Part shown: positions 1 to 11,846 of the stretch, piece after piece
Layout: every line of letters starts with the position of its first letter
Numbering within the stretch: the first letter of the stretch is position 1
Source of the DNA: Piper betle
Taxonomy: Eukaryota > Streptophyta > Magnoliopsida > Piperales > Piperaceae
Direction: 5' to 3'
Length of the DNA: 64,000 nucleotides
NCBI GenBank assembly: GCA_033002965.1
Contig: JAURVB010013965.1
Span: forward strand, 185,408 to 249,407
Translations under genes and position numbers: made by a program
Notes under the pieces: model-generated
The model's database searches: none
The model's input: the letters and a program-made list of their open reading frames with translations, nothing else
What the model was told of the DNA's origin: nothing

Positions 1-1282
1 TATTGTTTATTTGATTTATCATGTGCAGGACGAGTTAAGTGGCGTTTTATCGGATCCCACTTAACTCGGGCCATTTAGCCAACAGTTCTTTTTTCGGATT
101 AATAACCCTCGAGGATGAGATCCCTCGAGTTTGTTTTCGAACTTCAGATCCAGCTCACGATGCCTTCGGGCCTATTGTATAAATCCCAACCCAGGCCTAT
201 ATATATATAGTTTTCGTGTTTTCGGTGAGAGATGGAATGAGGGTTACTTGCGGCCACGTCTTCAGATAGGGCGTGTGCCCGGAAGAGCGGGCTCTGGAGC
301 TGGGGAGAACCCACTTCGTTCCCGAAGGATCCGGACAACTCCACCTTTGAGTTCCTCAAACCCGGAGAAGTGTGGAGGTTTACGGGTACTGCAATGCAGC
401 GCATGTCTAGACTTGTGGTTCAAAGGGTACTGAAGGCGACTGCCTGAGAGTGCTCGGCCTTTGTGCTCAAGGCCAGGAGTAATATGGAAGGTGCAGAGGG
501 CGGTAAGGAATGAAATTTGATGCGAGAAGCGATAGAGGAATGGCCAAGGTATGAGGATGAGAAAGATAGGGGGACGCTGTCGACCCGAGGGCGACGGCCC
601 GATGGCGACGGCTCCCGTATGTGCCCTGATGAGAGTTCTTGAGGAAGTATATGGTTTTGATTCAACAGGAGAGTTTGCTCTCCTGTGCCAGATTGATATT
701 AGTTATTTTCCGGGCCGGTAACACTCGTTACTGACGGTTTTTATATATATATGTAGGTGAGGAATGCGAGCGATGAAAGCTGTCGGGACTGCGGAGGAGC
801 AGCACGGAACCGCGCACACATGTACCTGCCGCGTGTAACGTATAATGACGGTGTGTTATTGCTACGTGAATGATAACTTTGATGTGTTTGTTTAGATAAA
901 TTGCTTGTTATGAAATGAATGGATAAATGTGAATGAGTAGTGAGTTTGGAGTTCAGGCTCGGTTCAATTGAAACGAAAGAGATAATGATGAATGCTACGA
1001 TAGATTATCATGTTTTATCGTATTTTGATAAAATAGTATATATTTTCTTTTGGTTTCTCATTTATTATTTTGTCTTGTTTTTGCTTGTACATCATATCAT
1101 GCATGTAGGACCACGTTAGAACCCAATCGTTCTCATTCATGCATTTCATATTTGCATCTCCATCTTGAGACGCCGAGAGTAGATCCGGGTCGGCTTAACC
1201 GAATCTAGTAGATTAACGAACGGTTCGGTCGCCGGTGACATTTCCGGGTCGGTTCGCGGGTGAACCGAAACGGGGTGTTACA
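1..1282 (+). mobile_element. 3' part of a large LTR (retrotransposon), cut by window edge
   Basis: This stretch matches about 40,104-41,377 nearly base for base: the same TATA region, the same GTTAAGTGG..CCACTTAAC inverted motif near the left, and the same end GGGGTGTTACA at 1272-1282. The terminal TGTTACA is a normal LTR 3' end. Its 5' part lies outside the window, so it could be a solo LTR or one LTR of a full element. No gag or pol coding follows on the right, so any internal region would have to lie to the left. Confidence 0.85.
178..184 (+). promoter_or_regulatory. TATA box inside LTR
   Basis: TATAAAT sits at the same place in this LTR and in the solo LTR copy (40,280-40,286). The older copies keep a recognisable variant (about 13,815 and 63,172). 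Conservation across copies suggests the U3 core promoter. A (TA)n stretch lies just downstream at 198-209. Confidence 0.5.
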
Positions 1283-1539
1283 CCACATCCATTAGTCCGG
1301 AGTAGCCCAGCAGACTTAGCCCACCAGGTTATCTGACCAAACCTAGTTAACTTGGGTGACATGGTCTTGTTTAATGAGTTAACCCAGTTTGGCTCATTTT
1401 CAACTATTTTCGATAATTGAGCATATTTTGAGCATTTTCAACCTATATATTAGTTTAGATGTATATTTATATAATTGAGCATATTTTGATGCTGTGATTA
1501 CTTTTATTTATTATTTATTATTTATTTCTTTTTATTTAT

Positions 1540-2289
1540 ATGCTTGTCGTATATAATGAATGCATGTGATTGTTTATTATTATTATTGATATATTTACTT
1601 ATTAATATTAATTTTATTCATATTTACTAAATTTTATTTATTTATTTATCTATTTGTTAGTTGCATATATGTTATTGTTTATTTGTATATAATTATGTAT
1701 TCCGTGTTAGTTGACTATCATATTATTATTATTCATGATTAATTAAAATTAATTAATTAATTATTTATTTGTTCGGGCGCGGGTTCGTCCGCGTCGGGTT
1801 GGAAGGGTTCGGTGGGACCGAGGCGCCCTTGCCGCGCAAAGAGACAGCGGGATGAGACTAAAGAGTCACACATCTCCTTATATAGACACCCGGCTGAAGT
1901 GCTGCACGCCAACACATGCACCCCTTGGTGCTTGGTGTTCCGGCTTCCACCCCTTGGTGCTTGGTGTTCCGGCTTCCACCCCTTTCCCTCCTTCCGAATA
2001 AATCTCACGTATCTTATTTCTATTAAATTAGGCATAACCACGGGTTCAACCACGACTGGCTGGGTTAACCATCATGATTGAGCCGAGGGGTGCGGTGAAA
2101 AATTTGGACGAACATTATTTATAGAATGATTGTATATTTAGTAATGTATTCTATTCTATTTACGCCAAGTAGGTAATTTTAATTTATATTATTGATCGAT
2201 TCTTATAGATTTGCTATTTTGGACATGGCTCGACTCGATCATAATATTCATGATTCGGTTCTTAGGTGAACCAAAATCAGGGTGTCACA
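1540..2289 (+). mobile_element. Diverged LTR fragment, related family
   Basis: The right end, with the sense of 'gtgaaccaaaatc.gggtgtca', closely matches the end of the LTR at 11,847-14,664. It also resembles the 41,377 LTR end at a distance (tgtcaca versus tgttaca). The left boundary is not clear. The part before about 1,740 is TTTA-rich, as in the 13.1-13.4 kb stretch of the other copy. A 29-bp direct repeat lies inside at 1921-1978. Confidence 0.55.
1921..1978 (+). repeat. 29-bp unit repeated twice in tandem
   Basis: Two identical 29-bp units (1921-1949 and 1950-1978) start CCCCTTGGTGCTTGG. They are perfect copies, so the duplication is recent compared with the old LTR around it. Confidence 0.9.
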
Positions 2290-2344
2290 TTCAAAGCCAT
2301 TCTTAACTTATATTTATTAAAACATAAAGTGTTATAGATAGATT

Positions 2345-2367
2345 ATATATATATATATATATATATA
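2345..2367. repeat. (TA)n microsatellite
   Basis: About 11 TA units in AT-rich DNA. The surrounding 2,290-3,600 stretch is AT-rich, and I see no gene in it. Confidence 0.9.
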
Positions 2368-3609
2368 CTTTATATAATATTAATTACAAATACATCAAAT
2401 ATTTTTAAAATATATACATTGATAACTTCAACCTCATCTTCTCAATTATTTTTTATGGTAATTTTTTTTCAAGCTTTTCAATTAATTATTTTAATTTTTT
2501 AACATACATACAAAATGAAAAAAAAGGTAAGAAATAACAAAAACTATTCTTGAGAAAAAAAGTAGAAACTTGTAGTAGAGAGACGAAGTGTGCAAGAAGA
2601 CGTGCACATAAAGTTTTGCATATTCTGGTAAAAGTCATCACCCTCGTTCCCCACATTATAAAATAAGGGTACGTTTTAGTTACTATCTAAAAAATCTCAA
2701 TCGATTATTTATACAAGGAGATGGGTTGAGAATGTGGATGAAAAACACATTCACACAACATTTTTCGTCCCCCTAATACTACTTACTTATATTGACCCTC
2801 GGTATAACTAACACCTTTCTTCACTTATTGTGGAAATATAAGTGAATCGGTATACGTATATAATAGGCTTAAATCAGCGATTTTGTGACCAATTCTCCCG
2901 ATTCTAAGTGGTTACATATTTTCCATTTAGAATAATTTCTAACAAAATTGGCTCGGTTGAGTCAACCCAATTCAAACTCATTTTTACTAAATTGTTACGA
3001 TGTTTTGCATGTCATAAAGCTTTCTATTGCTTGTAGGGGTTGGAAATGATCATCTACTGATTTAGCAACCATTTCAAATTAAATGAAAAAAAAATGGGGA
3101 AGATTTTATTCACCGTCTAAAAAAATAGTTAAAAACTCTATTGATTTTATTGAATCAACTTTAAATATAAATCGTATTGGTAAAATGCTCAACCATAATA
3201 AATTAACCAATTACACCAAAAATTATTTAATTACACCAATTACCTTAACATTAATATTGAAATTTTAACTGTCCAGGCATCAATTTGAAGATTTACTTAA
3301 TTTATATTATTTATTTATATATTTTATAGTTTATAATATTCGATTAATATAATTTGGATGGTTGGAATATTTATAATTTTCAAATAAGGTAACATAACTT
3401 TTAACCAACTTCATAGTTGGTTTATGATATATAATTTTTAACTTATTTGACCATATATTAACCATTTAACCGGCACCAAAATGATAAAAATGTTGTTATG
3501 GCAAAAATTTGATAAACTTGGTTAATGATTTATTTATAAGAAATTATTATAGAAATGCTATCATTGAATCATTACTGAGGTCGTTTATGACCCTAGCTTT
3601 TTTTGCCCT

Positions 3610-4610
3610 GCTAAGAACATAGTTGGAAAAATCAGAATTGGATTTGGTTTTCGAAGAAGTCACTGAATCAGATCGAATAAGTATAAATCAGTTTAATTGA
3701 ATCGATCTAAATTTGATAACTCATAATATAAATATATAAAAGTCAGGTATTGATGTTATTTTGATATTAGTGTGTTTATTATATTTTATGATATTTTTTC
3801 ATTTTTTTAGATTTTTTTGAATTATTTGGAATTAATTATTATTTTTGGCTCGAGTTAAAGGCGAATCAATTTTTAATTAGGAGAATGCCACTGACTATAT
3901 TTTTTCCCCCCGATTCACTCCCCCCGACAAGCCCCACTCCTTCACCCTAATAGTTGTCGCCTCTAGCTGCCGTGCCGTTGTCGCCGCCCCTGCCCTGTCA
4001 CCCCCCTCCTGCACCTCTTACCCTGGCCTGCCTTGCCTCCACTTTCCTATTGGCCCCAACCGTCCCCGCAAGGGGTGGCACATGGGGTCGAGGCAGAGGG
4101 AGGGGCGAGGCCAGAGAGAAGGGGCGGCGGCACATAGGCGGAGGGAGGGTAGAGGTAAGGGGCAGCAGTAGATGGGTGGAGGAAGGGCTAAGGCAAGGGG
4201 CGGCACATGGAGGGAAGGTCGAGGTAAGGGGTGGTGGCAGAGGGAAGTGCGAGGCCGAAGGGAAGGGGCGGCAACAGACGGGTGGAGGGAGGGCGGAGGT
4301 AAGATCGGCGGCAGACGAGCGGAGGTAAAATTTTGATTCTATTTTTACTCATGCTTAAATAATTTATTTATTATCATATCTAGGGTATTTTTATTATTTA
4401 CTAACTAAAACCGATTCTTTCCGATTTACCGCAATTCTAAATCGGTCGTAAATTGGTCAGAATCAGGGTGAATCGACTGATTCAATGATCGATTTACAAA
4501 AAAACCTAATTTACTCGATTTTTTAGATTAGATTGTTTCTAATACGAGTTAAATTGGCCAATTCTAAGTAAAATTGGCTGATTTTTTCATCATCGACTAA
4601 AATAGCCAAA
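3610..4610 (+). mobile_element. Degenerate DNA-element copy with GC-rich core
   Basis: The AT-rich left arm, the module around 3,780-3,895 (..ctcgagttaaaggcgaatcaa..ttaattaggagaatgccactg), the GC-rich core (3,905-4,330) and the right arm of 'aatcgg'-type repeats (4,340-4,600) follow the same order as the two hAT-like elements at 34,577 and 60,817. Ends and target-site duplication are no longer readable. Long open frames in the GC-rich core are compositional. Confidence 0.5.
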
Positions 4611-4930
4611 ATGGCTCTTTATAGAGCCGTCAAGAACTCTATGCATGGCCACGTTCGGCCGGTATCCCACCTGCCCACATCGTGTATAAGCCCAGCAGGC
4701 CGGGCCAAGATGTGAGCCTGGGGACTGCAAGGCAGCCCCATATACCTTATTGTAGCCATGGGCACTAGCCTACTGGTAAGCAGCCGAGTTTTGGTTGGTC
4801 CTACTAATAATAACGCTGTTGAGGTTAGGCCGGATTAACACGGCCAAATTAAGTTGAGTCAACTCATTTACTTTTTTATTGTAAAGAAAAATGTAAAATA
4901 CGCCGTGGCCCGTGAAACATTTTAAAAATA

Positions 4931-4938
4931 TATATAAA
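4931..4938 (+). promoter_or_regulatory. Candidate TATA box of the patatin-like gene
   Basis: TATATAAA lies 27 bases before the first ATG (4965). A start of transcription about 30 bases downstream would leave almost no leader before 4965, which favours translation from the next in-frame ATG at 5031. Confidence 0.4.
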
Positions 4939-4964
4939 AGAAAAAAAATCTTTCTATTTTTTTA

Positions 4965-7900
4965 ATGAAGACGTCCTCACGAGTTGCGTTACCTCTTGAG
5001 AGGTCCGCATCCGCCACCACCCGACGCCTCATGTCCGCCGCCCTCTCCTCCCCCGCTGCCCTCCTCCTCACCCGCATCGCCCGCCGCCGCCGCCGTAGCT
5101 TCCTCGGCCCCGACGCCCCCTGCCGAACCCTCTCCTCCTACATCCGTTCCTCCTCTTCCCAACGCCCGCCCGGCACCCCCTCATCCGCGAAGCGCTCCCT
5201 CGGCGTCGCCACTGGCGAGTTCTTCATCGCCCTCGCCTCCCTCTTCATCAAGAGCCGCGGCGTCGACTATGACGTCGGCGTTGTTGCCGGCGCTGACGGA
5301 GGGCTGCCGGTGAGGGAGGGGGTGGTTTGGGAGCAGAGATCGCAAGATGTGGAGGCCGAGAGGGAGAGGAAGGCCGTCACTAGCCCCGGGTTCAGCTTCT
5401 CGGCGGCCGGCCTCCTCTTGCCTTACCATCTTGGCGTTGCTCATTTCCTCATCGAGAAGGGTTATATTACGGTAATTCCATGCTCGGTTTGGTTGGGTTT
5501 CGACGGCAAATGATTGCTTTCATAGCTTTTTGTTCGTTTGCTATGCTGAGCATTGGAGTTTGATGAGTTGGGCCATAAGTTTGTCTCACTGTGCGCAGGA
5601 TAACACCCCGTTAGCTGGTTCATCAGCAGGCGCCATTGCTTGTGCGATTATTGCGTCTGGAGTTGGCATGCGAGAAGCTCTGGATGCTACCAAGTTTCTT
5701 GCCGATGATTGTCGTCTAAAGGGCACTGCTTTTCGCCTTGGGGTATGCATATTTCACTATCATCCACACAGCTTTCCATAAGCTACAGGGCATGTGTGTG
5801 ATATAGATAATAGATTGGCTCTGATTGCCGTGAGTTGGAAGGGAGCATAAACTGGCGTCCGAACATTAACATCTTCCTTCCTCTTATGGCATGAATACCT
5901 TATATTACCGACTTTAAATAATCTATGAGCTTTCGGGATACCCGTTGCTTGGTCGATATTCTGCCTATTGCATGTTTTCTCGTGCAAAACATGATTGACT
6001 TCATTAGGTAACGGAAATTTTATATTGTCATATCCTAGGTGAAGCCTAATCTTGGGTGAAGATTAATATACGTTTGGGCAAGCCTTCCCTATAATGACTA
6101 GTTATATTACGATAAGTGTTTCATGCTTCACATATTAACATGGTCTGGAAGCCAGACCACCTCACTTACCCTGATAAAGAATGAAAAATCCCGCTTCATA
6201 TAAAGATCCGGAGGGGGTGCTAACATTGTCCACGAGCAAACTCCGAGGCTTACTCGTGAGGGGGAGTGTTAGGACATTATCCCACATCAAACGGAGTCAT
6301 TGAATCATGGCTCTTCATAATGGCTGGTCATTTTGGTATAAGAGACCCATGCCTCACACTCAAGAGGAACACATAAGTGGCCTGCCTCCTCTCCCCCACA
6401 ACTGGGCTTTATCTATGTATTTGCTACTTGTTTTTGTTTAGGTTTTGTGTTAGCATGAATAGCTCTAGAAAGTTGAGTTAGAGATGAAAAATGCATGCCA
6501 CCAATCCATGTTGTTGGCATCAATTTTATACTAGTGATTCAGTGTATCTTATATCTTCTTGTCACCATATTCATGATCCAGGATATATTATTAATGCAAG
6601 AAAAGAAATCTTATTTTATGAATTATTTTCCTCTTCTCAAACTATGTATTGTCAATGAACGTGATGCACACTCAAAAAGTGAATTAATTGATATTTTGGA
6701 AAATTCAGCTGTTTCATTATCAATTTCCCATCTCTTTTTTCTCCTCATTTGCCTACAGGCTGTTCTTATGGATGTTCTTCGCCAGTTTCTACCCGAAGAT
6801 ATCCACATAAGGTCTACCGGCAGAGTGCGGGGTAAGTTTTTTGCAATCTTTCTCCATTTCCTTATAGGTTGTCCATGTTATGCGCTTGCAACCATTTTGT
6901 GCGGATAGAATGATGTTCTAAATCCTCTTTCCTGTAATTAGGCTCTATTCCTTTATGAAAGTGTCTTCTATAAATTCTCTGTATATTCAGTTATCCGTGG
7001 TCACTTGATTACATATTATCTTAACTTGAGTGTATATTGTTCCATAATCCTTATATGAGATATAGAATGACTCCTGCCCCAGTGCTTGCTTCTGCCAATT
7101 AAAATAGTGGCTAAATAAAGTTTTGACTATGAATGTAACCTGAGAAAGACGGTACGATTTTTTGCATGGAAATAAAAATATAGATGATTGAAACCTCTGG
7201 AGTCTGAATGAGACATTAGTAGCACTTCTGTTTAAATAGCAAAATTGTATGCAAGTTTTTGGTATTATATTCATGAATGTCAACGTTCTGTAAACTCCAT
7301 TCCCAAAAGAATTATGCAAGTATTATGTGAAAGGTTGTGTAATTAAGTATTTTTTTCATGCACTTTTTCCTGCAGTTGCTATTACTCAAATACGTTGGAG
7401 ACCAAGGGGATTACTTGTTGATCAGTTTGACTCGAAGGAGGATCTTATCAATGCTCTATTCACATCATCCTTCATTCCAGGGTATGTAAAGATTTTTGGT
7501 CAATTTTTTTGTAGTTTTGAAATATTGTTCTTTCTTAAGTCAGTCATTATACATTTCAGTTGTTTAAATTGACAGATATTTAGCCCCTAGACCAGTAACA
7601 ATGTATCGCGATCATCTTTGCATTGATGGTGGTTTAACATTGTTTATGCCTCCAACATCTGCTTCTCAAACGGTACTTGCTTGTAGTTTTGTAACGTGGT
7701 TAGAAACGTGTATGGAAAGGCAAAAAAATTCACTCTGCTGGCTGAAATTGAATTTTTTTTTGAAAGAGAATTTGAATTAATTTGTTAAATCACTTCGATG
7801 ATTGTGAGAATTTTCTGCACGTACATCTGTTTGCGTTATTGTTACTTCAGATATTTTACATACATGTTAAACAAATTACAGGTTCGCATTTGTGCTTTCC

Positions 7901-8202
7901 CTGTCAGTCGCTTGAAGTTGGATGGTATTGGCATTAGCCCTGATTGTAATCCAGAAAATCGGGCATCTCCACGCCAGGTACGGTTTCAGAAAAATTGGGT
8001 AAAACAGTACATTCCCATTGCTTAGGAGTCTGTTAGTGAATTTTAACTTAGAAAACATCTTATATAGCTTCTAAATTGGGCACTGGAGCCGGCATCAGAC
8101 GATATCCTTGACAATCTGTTTGAACTTGGGTATACGGATGCAGCAGTATGGGGCGACCAGAATCAGGTGGGAGAAATAGTTCAAGAAAAGCCTCACGCAT
8201 AG
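4965..8202 (+). CDS. Patatin-like phospholipase (7 exons)
   Basis: Predicted acyl hydrolase of the patatin fold, acting on membrane lipids or acyl esters; the substrate cannot be read from sequence. Exons: 4965-5471, 5599-5742, 6759-6831, 7376-7481, 7576-7672, 7882-7977, 8068-8202. All introns are GT..AG, all phases join, and the sum is 386 codons (385 aa). The oxyanion region SAAGLLLPYHLG is at residues 146-157, the nucleophile elbow G-S-S-A-G at 176-180 (Ser178), and the catalytic Asp in IDGG is Asp294, so the Ser/Asp dyad is complete. The arrangement matches the plant single-domain patatin-like family typified by Arabidopsis AT1G33270 (recalled, not searched). The Arg/Ser-rich first 100 residues could be an organelle transit peptide. 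Starting at ATG 5031 would give 363 aa. Exon 1 is very GC-rich, the later exons are not. No frame lesions seen. Confidence 0.88.
6140..6500 (+). mobile_element. LTR-element remnant inside intron 2 of the patatin-like gene
   Basis: A purine-rich stretch (gtgagggggag, about 6,256-6,267) is followed directly by TGTTAGGACATTATCCCACA, the usual look of a polypurine tract next to the start of a 3' LTR. The 3' end of that LTR is not clear. It explains part of why intron 2 is about 1 kb long. It does not touch an exon. Confidence 0.35.
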
Positions 8203-8420
8203 AATATCTTTTAATTTAACGACGCAAGTTGGCTGCAGGGTGTAAAGTAATAACTGTAAAGTGATAATGAGAATTAAGTCTTCATCAAATCATTTTATAC
8301 AGGAGGCAAAGCATCATTGGTGTGCCTTTATTTTATAAGTTTTATGAAATTCGTAATAGGCGTTTCGTTTTGCTAATGCAAAGTCTTAACAAGGGTAAGA
8401 TGGTGCTTCCCATTCTTATA

Positions 8421-8620
8421 GCAGAACGGCTGCAACGGCAGACTGGATTATTAAGTTTGAGCATTATCAATTATGTTGTAATCTTCTTTTAAAGCCAAGT
8501 TTATAATTTGTCATCTGATAATCGGTACTATTCTCATGGCAGAACGGTGCGATGGCAGACTGGATTATTAAGTTTGAGTGTTATCAATTATGTTGTAATC
8601 TTCTCTTAAAGCCAACTTTA
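8421..8620 (+). repeat. ~83-bp tandem duplication
   Basis: About 83 bp at 8421-8504 recurs at 8539-8620 with a few changes (both contain GGCAGACTGGATTATTAAGT), separated by about 35 bp. It lies just behind the patatin-like gene. No coding is recognised in it. Confidence 0.85.
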
Positions 8621-8649
8621 TGGGGAAACAAAACATGGTGTAATGTTTA

Positions 8650-11080
8650 AAGTGTAATATAATAATCATAAGTTATTTTTAATAGTGGTTAATCAAAATG
8701 AGATTTTTAATTTATTCTCACTAATAAATTAAACTGAATTTTAACCTAATAAGTATTTAACGTGAGATTAATTTTTAAAAGTTTTATGATTCCCATCCTT
8801 AAAAATTGTCTTAAGAATCTTTATACAAACTTTAATTATTGAGCCATGTTTGGTCCGTAAGAGCCCGATCTAAAAAGCAACATAATAAACATAAGTTATA
8901 CTTTCGAAAATAATTAATTAAAATTAAAGATTTATGATTTATTCTCATTGTTAAATCAATTCTTAACTAGATATGAAACTAATTTTTAAGGGTTTTGGAC
9001 ACGGTAAATACTTATAATATACGGTGTTTCTTTTGTGTGTGGTGTCAAAAATGAGTGCCGTAAAGCAAAACTAACGGTGGTAATAACAATAATAATAATA
9101 ATTAAAAAACAGTCTGAGTTAAAACAAAAACCATTGTTGTGATAAAAAGAACAAACAGACCAGAACCGTGGCTGTATAATAACATACCTCATCACCTGTT
9201 GTAAGACAAATAGATGTTGAAGATGATGATAGAACCCGACGGTGTCAGATAGTTTGGATGGGATGTTGAAGATGAAGATAGAAACCGACGGTGTCAGATA
9301 GTTTGGATGGGGAAAGAGAAGTGGCAAAGCTAGTAAAAATTTCCACTGGAAACAACGGCGCCAATCAGAATCATCGGTTTTAATTTCGTTAACCTGGGGT
9401 GGCAAAGTGGAAAGGATTATTCGTTAACAGCTTGTGCATTGACCTAAGCAAAAATCACCTTTTGAAGGACTATGGCAAATTCATGTTGTAAAGCCCCTAG
9501 CTGGCATGTCTTCAATGGCACATTCATATGATCCTTGAAAAAACAAAAGCAATACCATCGACTTCAAACAAACAACAAAAAGGAAATACTTTTGGTGCAA
9601 GCGCAAACAGCTTGACTTGGGAAACAATACATTATCAATATCGATGAAAATTCTGGATGGGTCGCAATCTTCCTCGCGCATGTTAGAGCTGGGCATAGGA
9701 GTGTATCATGGTGTCCATCTCTTCTGATTAAAAAGGAGCAACAAAGAGGGCGAAAAAGGAGAGGATTTGCCGAAACAAAAATGGTTGAAAACAAAGACGG
9801 TAAATGTTTAGATCACTTTGAGTGGGGTACAAAGTGCACTACCTCTTGTTTCCTTCTTTCATAGCAAGTCAACAAAGCTGGAGCAAATGTTACGTCTGCT
9901 CCCCTCAATTGCCCGTACTAATGCATGCTCTTTAGCTCTCGCCCTTTCCTCATTTCTTCCATCCTTTTTTCTGTTCATGAATAAGAATTTCATCAGTTCA
10001 ACTCTCTAATGATCTTCCTCTTCCTTTATATACATCTTTCTGCCTGCATGGACCTGCTTGTGCCTTGTATTGGGTTGTTTCTCAAGGGAATGTTTGCAGA
10101 TCCATTTTGGCATTCTGTCCACCTCCATCACAGTCTGCTGGTAGACGTGCTATATGTATCTGCTTATAAACATATATATATATATACATATAGCCCTCCA
10201 ATTCTGGAGGTCGCCAGATTGCCAAAATAGGTCTGCAAATTTTCCACTGAGAAACCGTTGTGATTCTTCATATGGATATATAGCTAGGAAACTGATTGAA
10301 GTCCAACCAATAATATAGCTATGATCTTCTCCGCATAATCTACCCAGAAAATTTCGTCAATATGATTTTGTTTATTGGCTTCGTGTTGTTTAATTTCTTG
10401 ATCAGGTCTCCAGAGTTTTAAGTACATGAATAGCTTCTCACTGGAAGATCAGACACTATACCATCGTCAGCAAGATGTCTTTAGTACTCTTGAAGGCCAA
10501 TTTGACTGTGAAGGAAGGAGACGAAGATAATTGAAGGATCCCAGTCATCTTGTGCAAAAATCAAATTGTTTGATATTTCATCACCATGAGGGCGGCTTTT
10601 TGTGGGATGGAGATGGTTGGTGCGCCAGACAGACTCAAGACAGGTGGCTTTTCTCGTTTGGCTCATACGAGCAACTTTTGATCTAGCTTTTTGGGTTTTG
10701 CATAGGATTCGTTTGGGAGGTAGAATTTAGTGCTAGGTCAATGATTTCCATGTTCATGTTAGGGTTTCAGATGGAGGATCATGTTTTACACCTTTCTTTA
10801 TTCGCCCACCAATTAGCCCAGTAGCAATAATACTATTGTGCGTTTATATATATATATACACAAAAGTTGCTAGCCATATATTGGATTAAAGATATGCAAA
10901 GACAAACCACTTTGCTAGATCAACCATAGTAACACAAACCTTTATTGAAAAATAACAATATAATTATAACATATACATAAAATCTATCACATATATTCAT
11001 AACAACATCCTTTTATTGCATATAACATGATAATCACAATGTACATATAATCATCATCGTCATACTAGTAGCAGCTAAAT
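8650..11080. other. Intergenic DNA without a recognised gene
   Basis: AT-rich sequence. Short open frames on both strands (for example 8986-9405 minus and 9818-10230 plus) show no domain, no family resemblance and no splice structure I can support. It holds one 49-bp tandem duplication (9213-9310). Confidence 0.6.
9213..9310 (+). repeat. 49-bp unit repeated twice in tandem
   Basis: Units 9213-9261 and 9262-9310 differ at about two positions. Both contain CCGACGGTGTCAGATAGTTT. Confidence 0.9.
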
Positions 11081-11130
11081 CATCCTGTCATCCATCCTCC
11101 ATGGAGTACACTTCTATCGACGAATCTGAA

Positions 11131-11550
11131 TTATTTGCTCCCATTATCAGGCTGGCCACAGCTACAAGCATGGGGCTTCTCTCCAGCCCCTTGCACCATC
11201 GACCTGTCTCTACCTCCACTTCCACCTCCACCGCCACTCCAAGCTCCTCCGCCGCCACCGGACCACCTGCCATCCGGGGAGCTATAGCCGTAGCCAAACT
11301 GGCCGGAGCGGCCGTCAGGGGAGTCATGGAAGCCGTAACCCCAGTCGGAGGGGCCAGGAGGAGGGGCAGACGAGGTGTAGGTGCATGGTGGGTTGGAGTC
11401 TGGCTCATGCCCCAACCAATAGCCCCAGCCGCCATAGTGTTCGTTTGAACCACTATTGCCAACCACTTCTAATGATATTACCGGTGGAAGAGCCAGTAGT
11501 GAGGTGATCTGCAAGATTGTGAGGTATCGAGCTGTTTCATAAGTAGTCAT
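11131..11550 (-). CDS. Possible secreted glycine-rich protein
   Basis: A single-exon frame of 139 codons from an ATG at 11,550. Residues about 9-28 are hydrophobic (YLTILQITSLLALPPVISL) and look like a signal peptide. The rest is rich in Gly, Ser, Tyr and Trp, with a run of Gly-Gly-Gly/Ser around residues 96-112 and a Cys-x-Cys near the C-terminus. This composition fits glycine-rich cell-wall proteins, but such sequence is of low complexity and I recognise no specific family. The overlapping open frames on the other strand follow from the same base composition. Role in the wall is inference. It could be a chance frame: no TATA box stands out at a convincing distance. Confidence 0.45.
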   Translation of the reverse strand: MTTYETARYLTILQITSLLALPPVISLEVVGNSGSNEHYGGWGYWLGHEPDSNPPCTYTSSAPPPGPSDWGYGFHDSPDGRSGQFGYGYSSPDGRWSGGGGGAWSGGGGGSGGRDRSMVQGAGEKPHACSCGQPDNGSK

Positions 11551-11846
11551 TTCAAAATTAGAAGTATATACGATCTTGATGAGGAACTAATTCACGAAGG
11601 TGTAGATGGATTGTTCAGTATTGGTTTTCTGCTAGTATACGGGGCTTTTAAAAGATTAGGAAGATGGGGTATATGCAATGGAATATAAGCAGGTGATCAT
11701 TCATTTGTCATGTCGCAAGTATCCAAGGCTCGGTAACAGGAGTTAGTTGTCTTATGTTGCTACTTGCGTGTGGGTACATATAACATTAGCTTACATAAAA
11801 TACAAATGATCAAAATATGATCAATCACGATGTCATATAATTGAAA

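Noticed and set aside
3954..4328. 124-codon open frame rich in Gly/Arg
   Set aside because: Core of a degenerate repeat; the reading is repeat text, and the opposite strand is equally open.
6495..6908. 137-codon frame ending across an exon of the lipase gene
   Set aside because: Only 6759-6831 of it is exon 3. The rest is intron read through in the same frame.
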